A stretch of DNA of 64,000 nucleotides. Origin: SIG607 sp045601805. Its GTDB lineage: Bacteria; Bacillota; Clostridia; Oscillospirales; Acutalibacteraceae. The notes under the pieces were generated by a model. That model did not search any database. It was not told the origin of the DNA and saw only the letters and a program-made list of their open reading frames with translations. Position 1 is the stretch's first letter; each line of letters begins with the position of its first letter. Of the stretch, positions 7,756-15,673 are shown in pieces. Location: assembly GCA_045601805.1 (NCBI GenBank), contig JAZSAJ010000046.1, positions 47,276 through 111,275 of the forward strand, read 5' to 3'. Made by a program: the position numbers and the translations under genes.

Positions 7756-8980
7756 TTTTGATTGTATTATAATTGGCGGAGGCGCATCGGGTCTTGCGGC
7801 TGCGGTTAGTTTGGCTAAAAGAAAGCCAAATGTTAAAATTGCCGTTTTAGAAGCGCTTGACCGCGTTGGCAAAAAACTGTCGCTTACAGGCAACGGTCAA
7901 TGCAATATTACCAATAAAAACCTTAACCCAAACTGTTTTCATTCTGAAAATAGCGGTTTTTTTGAAACGGCATTAAACAAATATGGCTTTGAATATACAA
8001 CGGAATTTTTTGAAGAAATTGGTATAAATATTGTTTCAAAAGAAGACGGAAGAAGTTATCCGCGGTCATATCAGGCATCAAGCGTGGTTGACGCTTTGCG
8101 GTTTTCTGCCGCAGAACTTGGTGTTTCTTTGGTTTTAGGTACAAAAGCAGAATCTTTTTCTAAAAAAGACGGCGTCTTTTGTGTAAAAACCAATAATGGC
8201 GAATTTTATGGAAAAAACCTTGTTTTTGCTTGTGGGTTGCTTTCGGGCGGTGAAAAAATAGGCGGTTTTAATAATGGCATAAAAATGCTTGAAAAAAGCG
8301 GACACAAAACCGTTAAATTAACCCCATCAATTGCACAACTTAAAGCGCAAAACAGCGTTTTAAGAAGTTTAAAGGGCATTAAAACCGAGTCATTGGCGGT
8401 TTTAAAAATTGACGGTAAAGTTGAAACAAAAGAAAAAGGCGAAATTCTTTTCACGGATTACGGTCTTTCCGGCCCTGCAATTTTAAAACTTTCGCGCGAA
8501 ACCGCAAGGACAAATAAAAAGTGTGAAATCGCAATTGATTTGTTTAATGAATTTTCCGAAACCGAACTTTTTAAACTGCTTGAAAAACGCCAAAAAAATA
8601 TTGAAAACCGCGATAAAGAAACTTTGCTTTTCGGTTTACTTCAAAACCGTTTGGCAAGGGCAGTACTTGTATATTCGGAAATTGATTTAAACGGAAAAAT
8701 AGGGGATATATCTTGTGCCGAACTTAAAAAACTTGCAAATACGCTTAAGAATTTTACCTTTACAGTAACCGGCAATACAGGGTTTATTCATTCCCAGGCA
8801 ACTGCGGGCGGCATTGATACAAAAGAGGTTTATAATAGTACAATGGAAAGCAAAAAAATTAAAGGTATTTATATTATTGGTGAACTTCTTGATGTTGACG
8901 GTGATTGCGGCGGATATAATTTGCAATGGGCGTGGTCCAGCGCATTTTGCGCGGCAGAAAGCATTGCAGGTGGCTTTTAA
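7745..8980 (+). CDS. HI0933/BaiN-family FAD-dependent oxidoreductase
   Basis: This flavoprotein of 411 residues begins with the dinucleotide-binding IIIGGGASGLAAA and carries KLSLTGNGQCNITN, both characteristic of the HI0933 family, which includes BaiN, implicated in bile acid 7-dehydroxylation. The C-terminal FAD site GELLDVDGDCGGYNLQWAWSSA is intact. The ATG at 7745 is chosen because the family starts just before the GGGASG loop; it overlaps comM and has only a weak ribosome site, consistent with translational coupling. Its physiological substrate is not established, and bile acid activity should not be assumed. Confidence 0.85.
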   Translation: MNNNFDCIIIGGGASGLAAAVSLAKRKPNVKIAVLEALDRVGKKLSLTGNGQCNITNKNLNPNCFHSENSGFFETALNKYGFEYTTEFFEEIGINIVSKEDGRSYPRSYQASSVVDALRFSAAELGVSLVLGTKAESFSKKDGVFCVKTNNGEFYGKNLVFACGLLSGGEKIGGFNNGIKMLEKSGHKTVKLTPSIAQLKAQNSVLRSLKGIKTESLAVLKIDGKVETKEKGEILFTDYGLSGPAILKLSRETARTNKKCEIAIDLFNEFSETELFKLLEKRQKNIENRDKETLLFGLLQNRLARAVLVYSEIDLNGKIGDISCAELKKLANTLKNFTFTVTGNTGFIHSQATAGGIDTKEVYNSTMESKKIKGIYIIGELLDVDGDCGGYNLQWAWSSAFCAAESIAGGF

Positions 8981-10578
8981 TGATACGCCTTAATAATTTA
9001 TTTTTAGGTTTAAATACCGATTTTACTTGTTTGCAAAAAGAAGTAGCAAAAGCGCTTAAAGTAAAACCCGAAACGGTTGAAAGCGTAAAACTTTTAAGAA
9101 AATCTGTTGATGCAAGAAACAAAAACGATATAAAATTTTGCGTTAGCGTCGCGGTAAAATTAAACTGTAATGAAGCACAGATAATTAAAAAGAATAAAAA
9201 TGCCTCGCTTTATAAAGAAGAAAAATATATTTATAAAAAGGCAAATGAAAAGAAAAAGCACACAGCTGTTGTGGTTGGCTTTGGCCCCTCTGGAATGTTT
9301 GCAGCGCTAACTCTTATAAAAGCAGGGGTTAATGTAATTGTGCTTGAACGCGGTAAAAGTGTTGATGAGCGTGAACAGGATGTAAACGAATTTTTTGCAA
9401 CCGGCAAACTTAATATAAATTCTAATGTTCAGTTTGGCGAAGGCGGTGCAGGTACTTTTTCGGACGGCAAACTAAATACAGGTATTAAGGGTGTTTTGTG
9501 TAAAGAAGTGCTTGAAACTTTTGCCCGCTTTGGCGCAAACGGTAATATTCTTTACGAAGCGAAACCGCATATTGGCACCGATGTTCTAAAAAAGGTTGTA
9601 AAAAATATAAGGGAAGAACTAATAAACGGCGGTGCGGTTATTAAGTTTAATTCGCTTATGACCGATTTTTCTTATGACGGAGAAAAAATAACTTCAGTGA
9701 CGGTTAATAACTGTGAAGTAATAAAATGCGATGCTGTTATTCTTGCCATTGGACATTCTGCACGCGATACATTTGCTTTGCTTAAAGAAAAGGGAATGGC
9801 AATGTGTAAAAAGCCGTTTTCGGTTGGTGTTAGAATTGAACACAAGCGCGAAGATATTGATAAGGCAATGTACGGCAGTTTTGCAGGGCACAAGGCCCTT
9901 GGCGCTGCCGATTATAAATTAGCAACCCATTTACAAAACGGCAGGGGAGTATACAGTTTTTGTATGTGTCCCGGTGGTTATGTTATAAACGCCTCAAGCG
10001 AAAACGAGGCAGTTTGTATTAACGGAATGAGTTATTCTGAACGAAATGCCGAAAATTCAAACAGTGCCCTTTTGGTTGAAGTTAAACCCGAGGATTTATT
10101 AGGCGGCGATGTTTTAGAAGGTTGCCGTTTTCAGCAAGAAATAGAAAAAACTGCTTATAAACTTGCAAATAAATGCGTTCCCATTACAACGGTTGGTAAT
10201 TTTGTTTATAATAAGCCATTTAAACTTGGTAAAGTAAAACCAACTGTGTTGCCAAAAACTAATTATGTTGATTTTAATAAAATTTTTCCCGAATTTATTT
10301 GTTCTTCGCTAAAACAAGGAATAATTAATTTTGGTAAAAGCATAAACGGTTTTGATAACGAAGAGGCAGTTTTATTGGCGCCCGAAACAAGAAGTTCTTC
10401 GCCTGTAAGAATTCTTCGCAACCAAGAAAAACAGGCAGAAAACCTTGTTGGCTTGTTCCCTGCTGGAGAGGGTGCAGGTTATGCGGGCGGAATAATGTCG
10501 GCTGCGGTTGACGGCATAACGGTTGCCGAAGCGGCGGTTGATTATTTAAATAAAAAGTATACAAAAACCGCACCTTAA
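8980..10578 (+). CDS. FAD-dependent dehydrogenase (COG2509-like)
   Basis: The 532-residue product has about 85 N-terminal residues rich in Lys and Val, then an FAD-binding start AVVVGFGPSGMFAALTL and NVQFGEGGAGTFSDGKLNT, which mark the uncharacterised FAD-dependent dehydrogenase family. The C-terminal end LFPAGEGAGYAGGIMSAAVDGI is the second half of the FAD site. It starts in a TAATG overlap with the preceding flavoprotein gene. Two unrelated FAD oxidoreductases are thus coupled behind comM. The electron donor and substrate are unknown. Confidence 0.8.
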   Translation: MIRLNNLFLGLNTDFTCLQKEVAKALKVKPETVESVKLLRKSVDARNKNDIKFCVSVAVKLNCNEAQIIKKNKNASLYKEEKYIYKKANEKKKHTAVVVGFGPSGMFAALTLIKAGVNVIVLERGKSVDEREQDVNEFFATGKLNINSNVQFGEGGAGTFSDGKLNTGIKGVLCKEVLETFARFGANGNILYEAKPHIGTDVLKKVVKNIREELINGGAVIKFNSLMTDFSYDGEKITSVTVNNCEVIKCDAVILAIGHSARDTFALLKEKGMAMCKKPFSVGVRIEHKREDIDKAMYGSFAGHKALGAADYKLATHLQNGRGVYSFCMCPGGYVINASSENEAVCINGMSYSERNAENSNSALLVEVKPEDLLGGDVLEGCRFQQEIEKTAYKLANKCVPITTVGNFVYNKPFKLGKVKPTVLPKTNYVDFNKIFPEFICSSLKQGIINFGKSINGFDNEEAVLLAPETRSSSPVRILRNQEKQAENLVGLFPAGEGAGYAGGIMSAAVDGITVAEAAVDYLNKKYTKTAP

Positions 10579-10642
10579 TAAAGCCCTTTATTGTCGTTTT
10601 AACCCAATATTTTAAAAGAGTTAAAAAAATAACAAAAAATGC

Positions 10643-10671
10643 TTGAAAAATATTGCTTTTTGGGATAAAAT
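10643..10671 (+). promoter_or_regulatory. Promoter of gap
   Basis: TTGAAA, a 17-bp spacer and TAAAAT end 43 bases upstream of the gap start codon. Confidence 0.7.
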
Positions 10672-10714
10672 AGTCATTGGCAAAAAAGTAAAAAATTTTA
10701 GGAGGTATTTCCAA

Positions 10715-11746
10715 ATGGTAAAAGTTGCTATTAACGGTTTCGGTCGTATCGGCCGTCTTGCATTCCGTCAAATGTTTGGTGCTGAGGGCTACGATGTTGT
10801 AGCTATCAACGACCTTACAAAACCCTCTATGCTTGCAAATCTTCTTAAATACGATACCGCTCAGGGCGGTTACTGCGGTTTCATTGGTGAAAATCTTCAC
10901 ACTGTTTCCGCCGATGACGAAGCAGGCACAATCACTGTTGACGGTAAAACACTTAAAATCTATGCTGAAAAAAATGCTGCAGATCTTCCTTGGGGCGAAA
11001 TCGGTGTTGACGTTGTTTTAGAATGCACAGGTTTCTATTGCTCTAAAGAAAAGAGCCAGGCACACATTGATGCCGGCGCTAAGAAAGTTGTTATTTCTGC
11101 TCCCGCAGGTAACGACCTTCCCACAATTGTTTACAGCGTTAACGAAAATATTCTTACTGCTGACGATAAAATCATTTCTGCTGCTTCTTGCACAACCAAC
11201 TGCTTGGCTCCCATGGCTAAAGCTCTTAACGATTACGCTGCTATTCAAAGCGGTATCATGAGCACTATCCATGCTTACACAGGCGACCAAATGATTCTTG
11301 ACGGCCCTCACAGAAAAGGTGACCTTCGCCGTGCACGTGCAGGTGCTGCTAACATCGTTCCTAACTCTACAGGTGCTGCTAAAGCAATCGGTCTTGTAAT
11401 TCCCGAACTCAACGGCAAACTCATTGGTTCTGCTCAGCGTGTTCCTGTTGCAACCGGTTCTACAACAATTCTTACCGCTGTTGTTAAAGGCACAGACGTA
11501 ACTAAAGAAGGCATTAATGCTGCTATGAAAGCTGCTGCAAGTGAATCTTTCGGTTACAACGAAGACCAAATCGTTTCTTCCGACGTTATCGGTATGCGTT
11601 ACGGTTCTTTGTTTGATGCTACTCAAACAATGGTTGCTAAAATTGCAGACGACCTTTACGAAGTACAGGTTGTTTCTTGGTACGATAACGAAAACAGCTA
11701 CACCAGCCAAATGGTTCGTACAATTAAATACTTTGCTGAAATCTAA
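10715..11746 (+). CDS. gap: Glyceraldehyde-3-phosphate dehydrogenase
   Basis: A glycolytic enzyme converting glyceraldehyde-3-phosphate and NAD to 1,3-bisphosphoglycerate. The 343-residue protein begins VKVAINGFGRIGRLAF (NAD fold) and contains the catalytic ASCTTNCLAP with its nucleophilic Cys, and the conserved C-terminal WYDNENSYTSQMV. AGGAGG at 10700-10705 selects this ATG. Codon choice is biased in the way of highly expressed genes (GGT, GTT, AAC, GCT). It stands alone between its own promoter and terminator, without pgk or tpi. Confidence 0.97.
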   Translation: MVKVAINGFGRIGRLAFRQMFGAEGYDVVAINDLTKPSMLANLLKYDTAQGGYCGFIGENLHTVSADDEAGTITVDGKTLKIYAEKNAADLPWGEIGVDVVLECTGFYCSKEKSQAHIDAGAKKVVISAPAGNDLPTIVYSVNENILTADDKIISAASCTTNCLAPMAKALNDYAAIQSGIMSTIHAYTGDQMILDGPHRKGDLRRARAGAANIVPNSTGAAKAIGLVIPELNGKLIGSAQRVPVATGSTTILTAVVKGTDVTKEGINAAMKAAASESFGYNEDQIVSSDVIGMRYGSLFDATQTMVAKIADDLYEVQVVSWYDNENSYTSQMVRTIKYFAEI

Positions 11747-11763
11747 TTAAATTTAGCGAAAGC

Positions 11764-11797
11764 AAAAAACCGACGTCGTACGGCGTCGGTTTTTTTG
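11764..11797 (+). terminator. Intrinsic terminator of gap
   Basis: A stem of at least 9 bp (AAACCGACG/CGTCGGTTT) with an eight-base loop and a T tract. Confidence 0.9.
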
Positions 11798-11799
11798 CC

Positions 11800-11828
11800 T
11801 TGATTATTGAAAAAGTTTGTGTTATACT
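11800..11828 (+). promoter_or_regulatory. Promoter of the dehydratase gene
   Basis: TTGATT, 17-bp spacer and TATACT directly follow the gap terminator T tract, about 38 bases before the start codon. Confidence 0.55.
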
Positions 11829-11865
11829 TTAATAGGGATTGGACTTTTAAAAATCACGGATAGGA

Positions 11866-13758
11866 ATGATGTTTTTGAAAAAGGTTATAAAAACAGTACT
11901 CTTATTAATAGGCGATTCGGCTTTAGTTTGGCTTTCCTATTTCTTTGCGTTGCTGTTACGACTTGGCATTTTCCCCGGCGATAAAAGTATATATATAACA
12001 AGGTTTATAACAATTTCTCCGCTTTTGGTTTTACCGTTCTTGCTTTGCATGTGGGTTATTGGCAGTTACCGTTCTTTTTTGCAGTTTACCGGTATTTCGG
12101 AATTAATAAAAACCATTCTTGCTTCATTTAGTTCGGCGGTATTGGCATTTTTGGTGTATTCTGTTACCGTTTTGTATTTACCCAACACAAATATAGAAAT
12201 TCACGACGCTCGTTCATATTTACCGCGCGCAATTTTCTTTATTGCACCCTTTATAGTATCAATTCTTGTGTGCTTCAGCAGAATTGTTATTAGGTACGCT
12301 TATTTACATTACAAAAAGACAACGCGGGAGTCAAAAATGCACGGCAATGCGCTTATTATTGGCGCAGGCGATGCAGGTGCCTTGCTTGTTGATAATATAA
12401 GAATTAACAACTATATGAAAGACTTGCGTATTGTTGGTATTATTGATGACGACCCATTTAAACTTGGAAAAGAAATTCACGGTATTAGGGTTTTGGGTAA
12501 CAGACGCGATATTATAAGTATTGCCAAGAAAAAGAATGTTGACATTATTATATTTGCAATTCCTTCGTGCGATAACGAACAAAAACGCGAAATACTTAAT
12601 ATTTGCCAAAAAACCGGTTGTGCTTTAAAAACTTTGCCTCCAATTTATCAACTTACTTCGGGCGACCAAATTTCTGAACGCACCATACGTGACGTTGATA
12701 TTAACGATTTGCTTGGCAGAGATGCCATTAAAATTGATTTAAAACAGGTTGAAGAATATGTTGGCGGAAAAATAGTTATGGTAACCGGTGGCGGCGGCTC
12801 TATTGGCAGTGAACTTTGCCGTCAAATTGCAGTGCGCAAACCCAAACAACTTATTATTTTTGATATTTACGAAAACAATGCTTACGAAATTCAAAACGAA
12901 TTAAAACGCAATTATCCCGAATTAGATTTAGTTGTGCTTATTGGCTCTGTGCGCGATTCAAAGCGGTTAGAAAAGGTATTTTCAAAATACAAACCCGAAA
13001 TTGTTTACCACGCTGCAGCGCATAAACATGTTCCGCTTATGGAAGACAGCCCCAATGAAGCAATTAAAAATAATGTAATTGGTACACTTAAAACCGTTAA
13101 AACGGCAGATAGGCACGGCGTACATCGTTTTGTTCTTATTTCAACCGATAAAGCGGTCAACCCAACCAACATTATGGGTGCTTCAAAACGAATTTGCGAA
13201 ATGATAGTTCAGTCTTACAACGCTCGTTCAAAAACCGAATTTGTTGCCGTGCGTTTTGGCAATGTTTTGGGTAGCAACGGCAGTGTAATTCCGCTTTTCA
13301 AAAAGCAAATTGAAGCAGGCGGTCCAATTACCGTTACCGACCCCGATATTATTCGTTATTTTATGACAATTCCCGAAGCAGTTTCGCTTGTTCTTCAAGC
13401 CGGCGCTACTGCAAAGGGCGGGGAGATTTTTGTGCTTGATATGGGAAAACCGGTAAGAATTCTTGATATGGCTGAAAATATGATAAAACTTTCGGGCTTT
13501 ACTCCGTATGTTGACATTGATATAAGGTTTATTGGCCTTCGTCCCGGTGAAAAGAAATATGAAGAACTTTTAATGGACGAAGAGGGACTTGAAAAAACCG
13601 ATAACAATCTTATTTATATTGGCAAACCTATTGAGTTTAACGAAGAGGATTTGTGGAATAAAATAGGCGCACTTGAAGCAGTTATGTACGATGATTCGGT
13701 TGATTTGCGCCCAATGGTTAAGGAACTTGTTCCAACTTATAGAATTCCTAATAGCTGA
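11866..13758 (+). CDS. Membrane-bound nucleotide-sugar 4,6-dehydratase (CapD/PglF/FlaA1-like)
   Basis: The 630-residue protein has four N-terminal membrane helices, a first Rossmann domain (ALIIGAGDAGALLV, about residue 162) and a C-terminal extended SDR domain starting VMVTGGGGSIGSELCRQ. The active-site region VLISTDKAVNPTNIMGASK is intact. Relatives convert UDP-GlcNAc to a 4-keto-6-deoxy sugar, the first step towards bacillosamine or FucNAc-type sugars for surface glycans. The start is either of two adjacent ATGs; the upstream site GGATAGGA is weak. It is monocistronic, with no glycan cluster adjacent. Confidence 0.88.
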   Translation: MMFLKKVIKTVLLLIGDSALVWLSYFFALLLRLGIFPGDKSIYITRFITISPLLVLPFLLCMWVIGSYRSFLQFTGISELIKTILASFSSAVLAFLVYSVTVLYLPNTNIEIHDARSYLPRAIFFIAPFIVSILVCFSRIVIRYAYLHYKKTTRESKMHGNALIIGAGDAGALLVDNIRINNYMKDLRIVGIIDDDPFKLGKEIHGIRVLGNRRDIISIAKKKNVDIIIFAIPSCDNEQKREILNICQKTGCALKTLPPIYQLTSGDQISERTIRDVDINDLLGRDAIKIDLKQVEEYVGGKIVMVTGGGGSIGSELCRQIAVRKPKQLIIFDIYENNAYEIQNELKRNYPELDLVVLIGSVRDSKRLEKVFSKYKPEIVYHAAAHKHVPLMEDSPNEAIKNNVIGTLKTVKTADRHGVHRFVLISTDKAVNPTNIMGASKRICEMIVQSYNARSKTEFVAVRFGNVLGSNGSVIPLFKKQIEAGGPITVTDPDIIRYFMTIPEAVSLVLQAGATAKGGEIFVLDMGKPVRILDMAENMIKLSGFTPYVDIDIRFIGLRPGEKKYEELLMDEEGLEKTDNNLIYIGKPIEFNEEDLWNKIGALEAVMYDDSVDLRPMVKELVPTYRIPNS

Positions 13759-13772
13759 TAAATTTCAAAAAA

Positions 13773-13803
13773 AGTAACCCAATATATTGGGTTGCTTTTT
13801 TAT
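13773..13803 (+). terminator. Intrinsic terminator
   Basis: The 10-bp stem AGTAACCCAA/TTGGGTTGCT (one G-U) with loop TATA is followed by T and ends the dehydratase transcript. Confidence 0.85.
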
Positions 13804-13818
13804 TTAATAACAAAATAC

Positions 13819-13847
13819 TTGACAAATGCACAAAAATAATTTATTAT
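13819..13847 (+). promoter_or_regulatory. Promoter of the SigH-like gene
   Basis: Consensus TTGACA, a 17-bp spacer and TATTAT. Confidence 0.65.
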
Positions 13848-13881
13848 TATAATAATTATTAGTGGTTTTGATGGTGTTTTA

Positions 13882-14457
13882 ATGGAAAAGTCCGAAAAAC
13901 AGGTGTTTTTTGAACAATGCGATGAATATCTTGTGCAAAAAGCCCAAATGGGTGACGAAGGTTCATTGCAGGTTCTTTTAAATAAATACAGGCCAACTGT
14001 TGAATATTTAGCTTCCGGTTTTTCGGTTTCGGCAGATGAAAGAAAAGATTTAATTCAAGAAGGGTTAATTGCTTTATGCTTTGCCGTTAAGGTTTACGAC
14101 GCTAAACAATCATCTTATAAAACCTTTGCTACGCTTTGTGCAAAAAGGGCAATAATATCGGCTTTAAGAAAAACTTCCAAAACGGGTATTGTTACAAAAG
14201 AACTTGCTTTAGCGGAAAATTTTTGTGAAGTCGGTTTAGATAACAATCCCGAAACTTCTTTTATTGATAGGGAAAGTTTTAATGATTTTTCAAATAAAAT
14301 AAAACTGGCTTTGTCTGATTTTGAATATAATGTTTTAACAGCGTTTTTAAAATATTCAAATTATACCGAAATTTGCGAAAATTTGGGTATAACAAGAAAA
14401 GAGGCAGATAATGCCTTACAGCGTGCCAGACGAAAAATTAAGAAATTAACGGTGTAA
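13882..14457 (+). CDS. RNA polymerase sigma-70 family factor, SigH-like
   Basis: The 191-residue sigma factor has region 2 (EYLVQKAQMGDEGSLQVLLNKY, then DLIQEGLIAL and SYKTFATLCAKRAI) and region 4 (LSDFEYNVLTAFLKYSNYTEICENLG and NALQRARRKIKK). The order and the phrases around DLIQEG and NALQRARRK closely resemble Bacillus SigH, which drives early sporulation and stationary-phase genes. It is not followed here by rpmG-secE-nusG as in Bacillus. SigH identity is inferred from similarity only; another group 3 sigma factor is possible. Confidence 0.8.
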   Translation: MEKSEKQVFFEQCDEYLVQKAQMGDEGSLQVLLNKYRPTVEYLASGFSVSADERKDLIQEGLIALCFAVKVYDAKQSSYKTFATLCAKRAIISALRKTSKTGIVTKELALAENFCEVGLDNNPETSFIDRESFNDFSNKIKLALSDFEYNVLTAFLKYSNYTEICENLGITRKEADNALQRARRKIKKLTV

Positions 14458-14472
14458 ACTGTTAACATATTT

Positions 14473-14540
14473 GCCCGTGTAGCTTAATATAGCAGAGCGT
14501 TGAAGTCAGCAAAGATGTCGGTGCAATTCCGTCCTGGGCT
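14473..14540 (+). pseudogene. tRNA-like sequence, probably a decayed tRNA gene
   Basis: Sixty-eight bases carry tRNA features in order: acceptor-like GCCCGTG, TA, a D-arm GCTT...GAGC, a short anticodon-like arm TTG/CAA with loop AAGTCAG, a T-arm GTCGG/CCGTC (4 of 5 pairs) with loop TGCAATT, and a 3' acceptor strand TGGGC. Defects are a D-loop without GG, an anticodon arm four bases short with no U33, T-loop G instead of the second T, and one base missing in the 3' acceptor strand. A remnant tRNA is most likely; a working noncanonical tRNA or chance are alternatives. Confidence 0.4.
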
Positions 14541-14567
14541 AAAAACCAAACAAGAGAGGTAAAAATA

Positions 14568-14852
14568 ATGTTTGAAGACAAAACACTAGTTTGCAAGGAC
14601 TGCGGAGAAGAATTCGTATTCACTGCAAGAGAACAAGAATTCTATGAATCGAAAGGATTCGCTAATGAACCGCAGCGTTGTAAACCCTGCCGCGACAAGC
14701 GTAAAAATGCAGCAAGAGCTCCCAGAGAAATGTTTGAAACAACTTGCAGTGCTTGCGGTGGTGTTGCAAAGGTTCCTTTCCAACCCAGAGAAGACCGTCC
14801 GGTTTATTGCAGCGAATGCTTTGCAAAAATGAAGGAAAATTCGGAAGAATAA
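14568..14852 (+). CDS. Zinc-ribbon domain protein
   Basis: A 94-residue protein with two zinc knuckles: an N-terminal CKDCGEEF...CKPCRDKRK and a C-terminal CSACGG...CSECF. Such small proteins occur widely in Clostridia and Cyanobacteria; the N-terminal half fits the probable zinc-ribbon family. The basic KRKNAARAPRE linker suggests nucleic acid or ribosome contact, but no function is known. GAGAGG precedes the ATG. It could be cotranscribed with the SigH-like gene through the tRNA-like sequence, since no terminator lies between them. Confidence 0.75.
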   Translation: MFEDKTLVCKDCGEEFVFTAREQEFYESKGFANEPQRCKPCRDKRKNAARAPREMFETTCSACGGVAKVPFQPREDRPVYCSECFAKMKENSEE

Positions 14853-14872
14853 TATATACTTGTGATATATTG

Positions 14873-14905
14873 CCGCTTACATTATTGTAGGCGGTTTTCT
14901 TTTTT
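14873..14905 (+). terminator. Intrinsic terminator
   Basis: A 9-bp stem CCGCTTACA/TGTAGGCGG (one G-U) with loop TTAT is followed by a long T-rich tract. Confidence 0.85.
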
Positions 14906-14945
14906 AAAAAAGTTTAATTTTATTTACACTTTATTAATAGAAATG

Positions 14946-14954
14946 TGGTAAAAT
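14946..14954 (+). promoter_or_regulatory. Extended -10 promoter of the two-component operon
   Basis: TGGTAAAAT provides a TGN extension and a TAAAAT -10. No -35 at 17 bp is convincing; TTTACA lies 20 bp upstream. Confidence 0.45.
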
Positions 14955-14984
14955 ACAAAAAGAAAAGTTTAGGAGGCGTAAAAA

Positions 14985-15671
14985 ATGGATAAACGAAAGA
15001 TACTTATTGTGGATGACGATGAAAATATATGCGAACTTTTAAGGCTGTATCTTGAAAAAGACGGTTTTGATACTTTTTGTGTTTTTGACGGTGAAAGTGC
15101 TGTTAAGCATAATGAAAGTTACGCCCCCGATTTAATTTTGCTTGATATTATGCTGCCCAAGTTAGACGGTTGGCAGGTTTGCCGCGAAATTAGAAAAAAC
15201 TTTGATACCCCAATTATTATGTTAACGGCAAAGGGCGAAACCTTTGATAGAATTTTAGGCCTTGAACTTGGTGCCGACGATTATGTTACAAAACCATTTG
15301 ATACCAAAGAGGTAATTGCAAGGGTTAAAGCGGTTTTGCGCAGAAGTGTTGAAAATAACCGCAAAGATGTTAAAGAAGTAATTTATGATAAACTTAAAAT
15401 AAATTTAACCAATTACGAACTTATTGTTGACGGCAAACAAATTGATACACCGCCAAAAGAACTTGAACTAATTTACCATTTAGCAAGTAATCCCAATAGA
15501 GTATATACTCGCGACCAACTTTTAGATGAAGTGTGGGGTTTTGATTATTACGGTGATTCGCGCACGGTAGATGTTCATGTTAAACGCTTAAGGGAAAAAC
15601 TTGAAAACATATCAGATAAATGGTCGCTGAAAACCGTTTGGGGTGTTGGTTATAAATTTGAGGCAAAATAA
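14985..15671 (+). CDS. OmpR-family response regulator
   Basis: The 228-residue regulator has a receiver domain with the acidic pair D10-D11, phospho-acceptor D54 in LILLDIMLP, and the switch Lys in YVTKPFD. The C-terminal winged helix shows DQLLDEVWGFDYYGDSRTVDVHVKRLREKL, as in OmpR/PhoB factors. It is followed two bases later by its cognate kinase gene and then by an HtrA-type protease, so envelope stress sensing is a reasonable inference. Confidence 0.93.
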   Translation: MDKRKILIVDDDENICELLRLYLEKDGFDTFCVFDGESAVKHNESYAPDLILLDIMLPKLDGWQVCREIRKNFDTPIIMLTAKGETFDRILGLELGADDYVTKPFDTKEVIARVKAVLRRSVENNRKDVKEVIYDKLKINLTNYELIVDGKQIDTPPKELELIYHLASNPNRVYTRDQLLDEVWGFDYYGDSRTVDVHVKRLREKLENISDKWSLKTVWGVGYKFEAK

Positions 15672-15673
15672 AA

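Noticed and set aside
10325..10900. 191-codon minus-strand frame spanning the gap promoter
   Set aside because: It is antisense to the flavoprotein gene end and the gap start, and the translation has no recognisable domain.
11018..11710. 230-codon minus-strand open frame inside gap
   Set aside because: A shadow of the strongly codon-biased gap gene, with no family features and no ribosome site.
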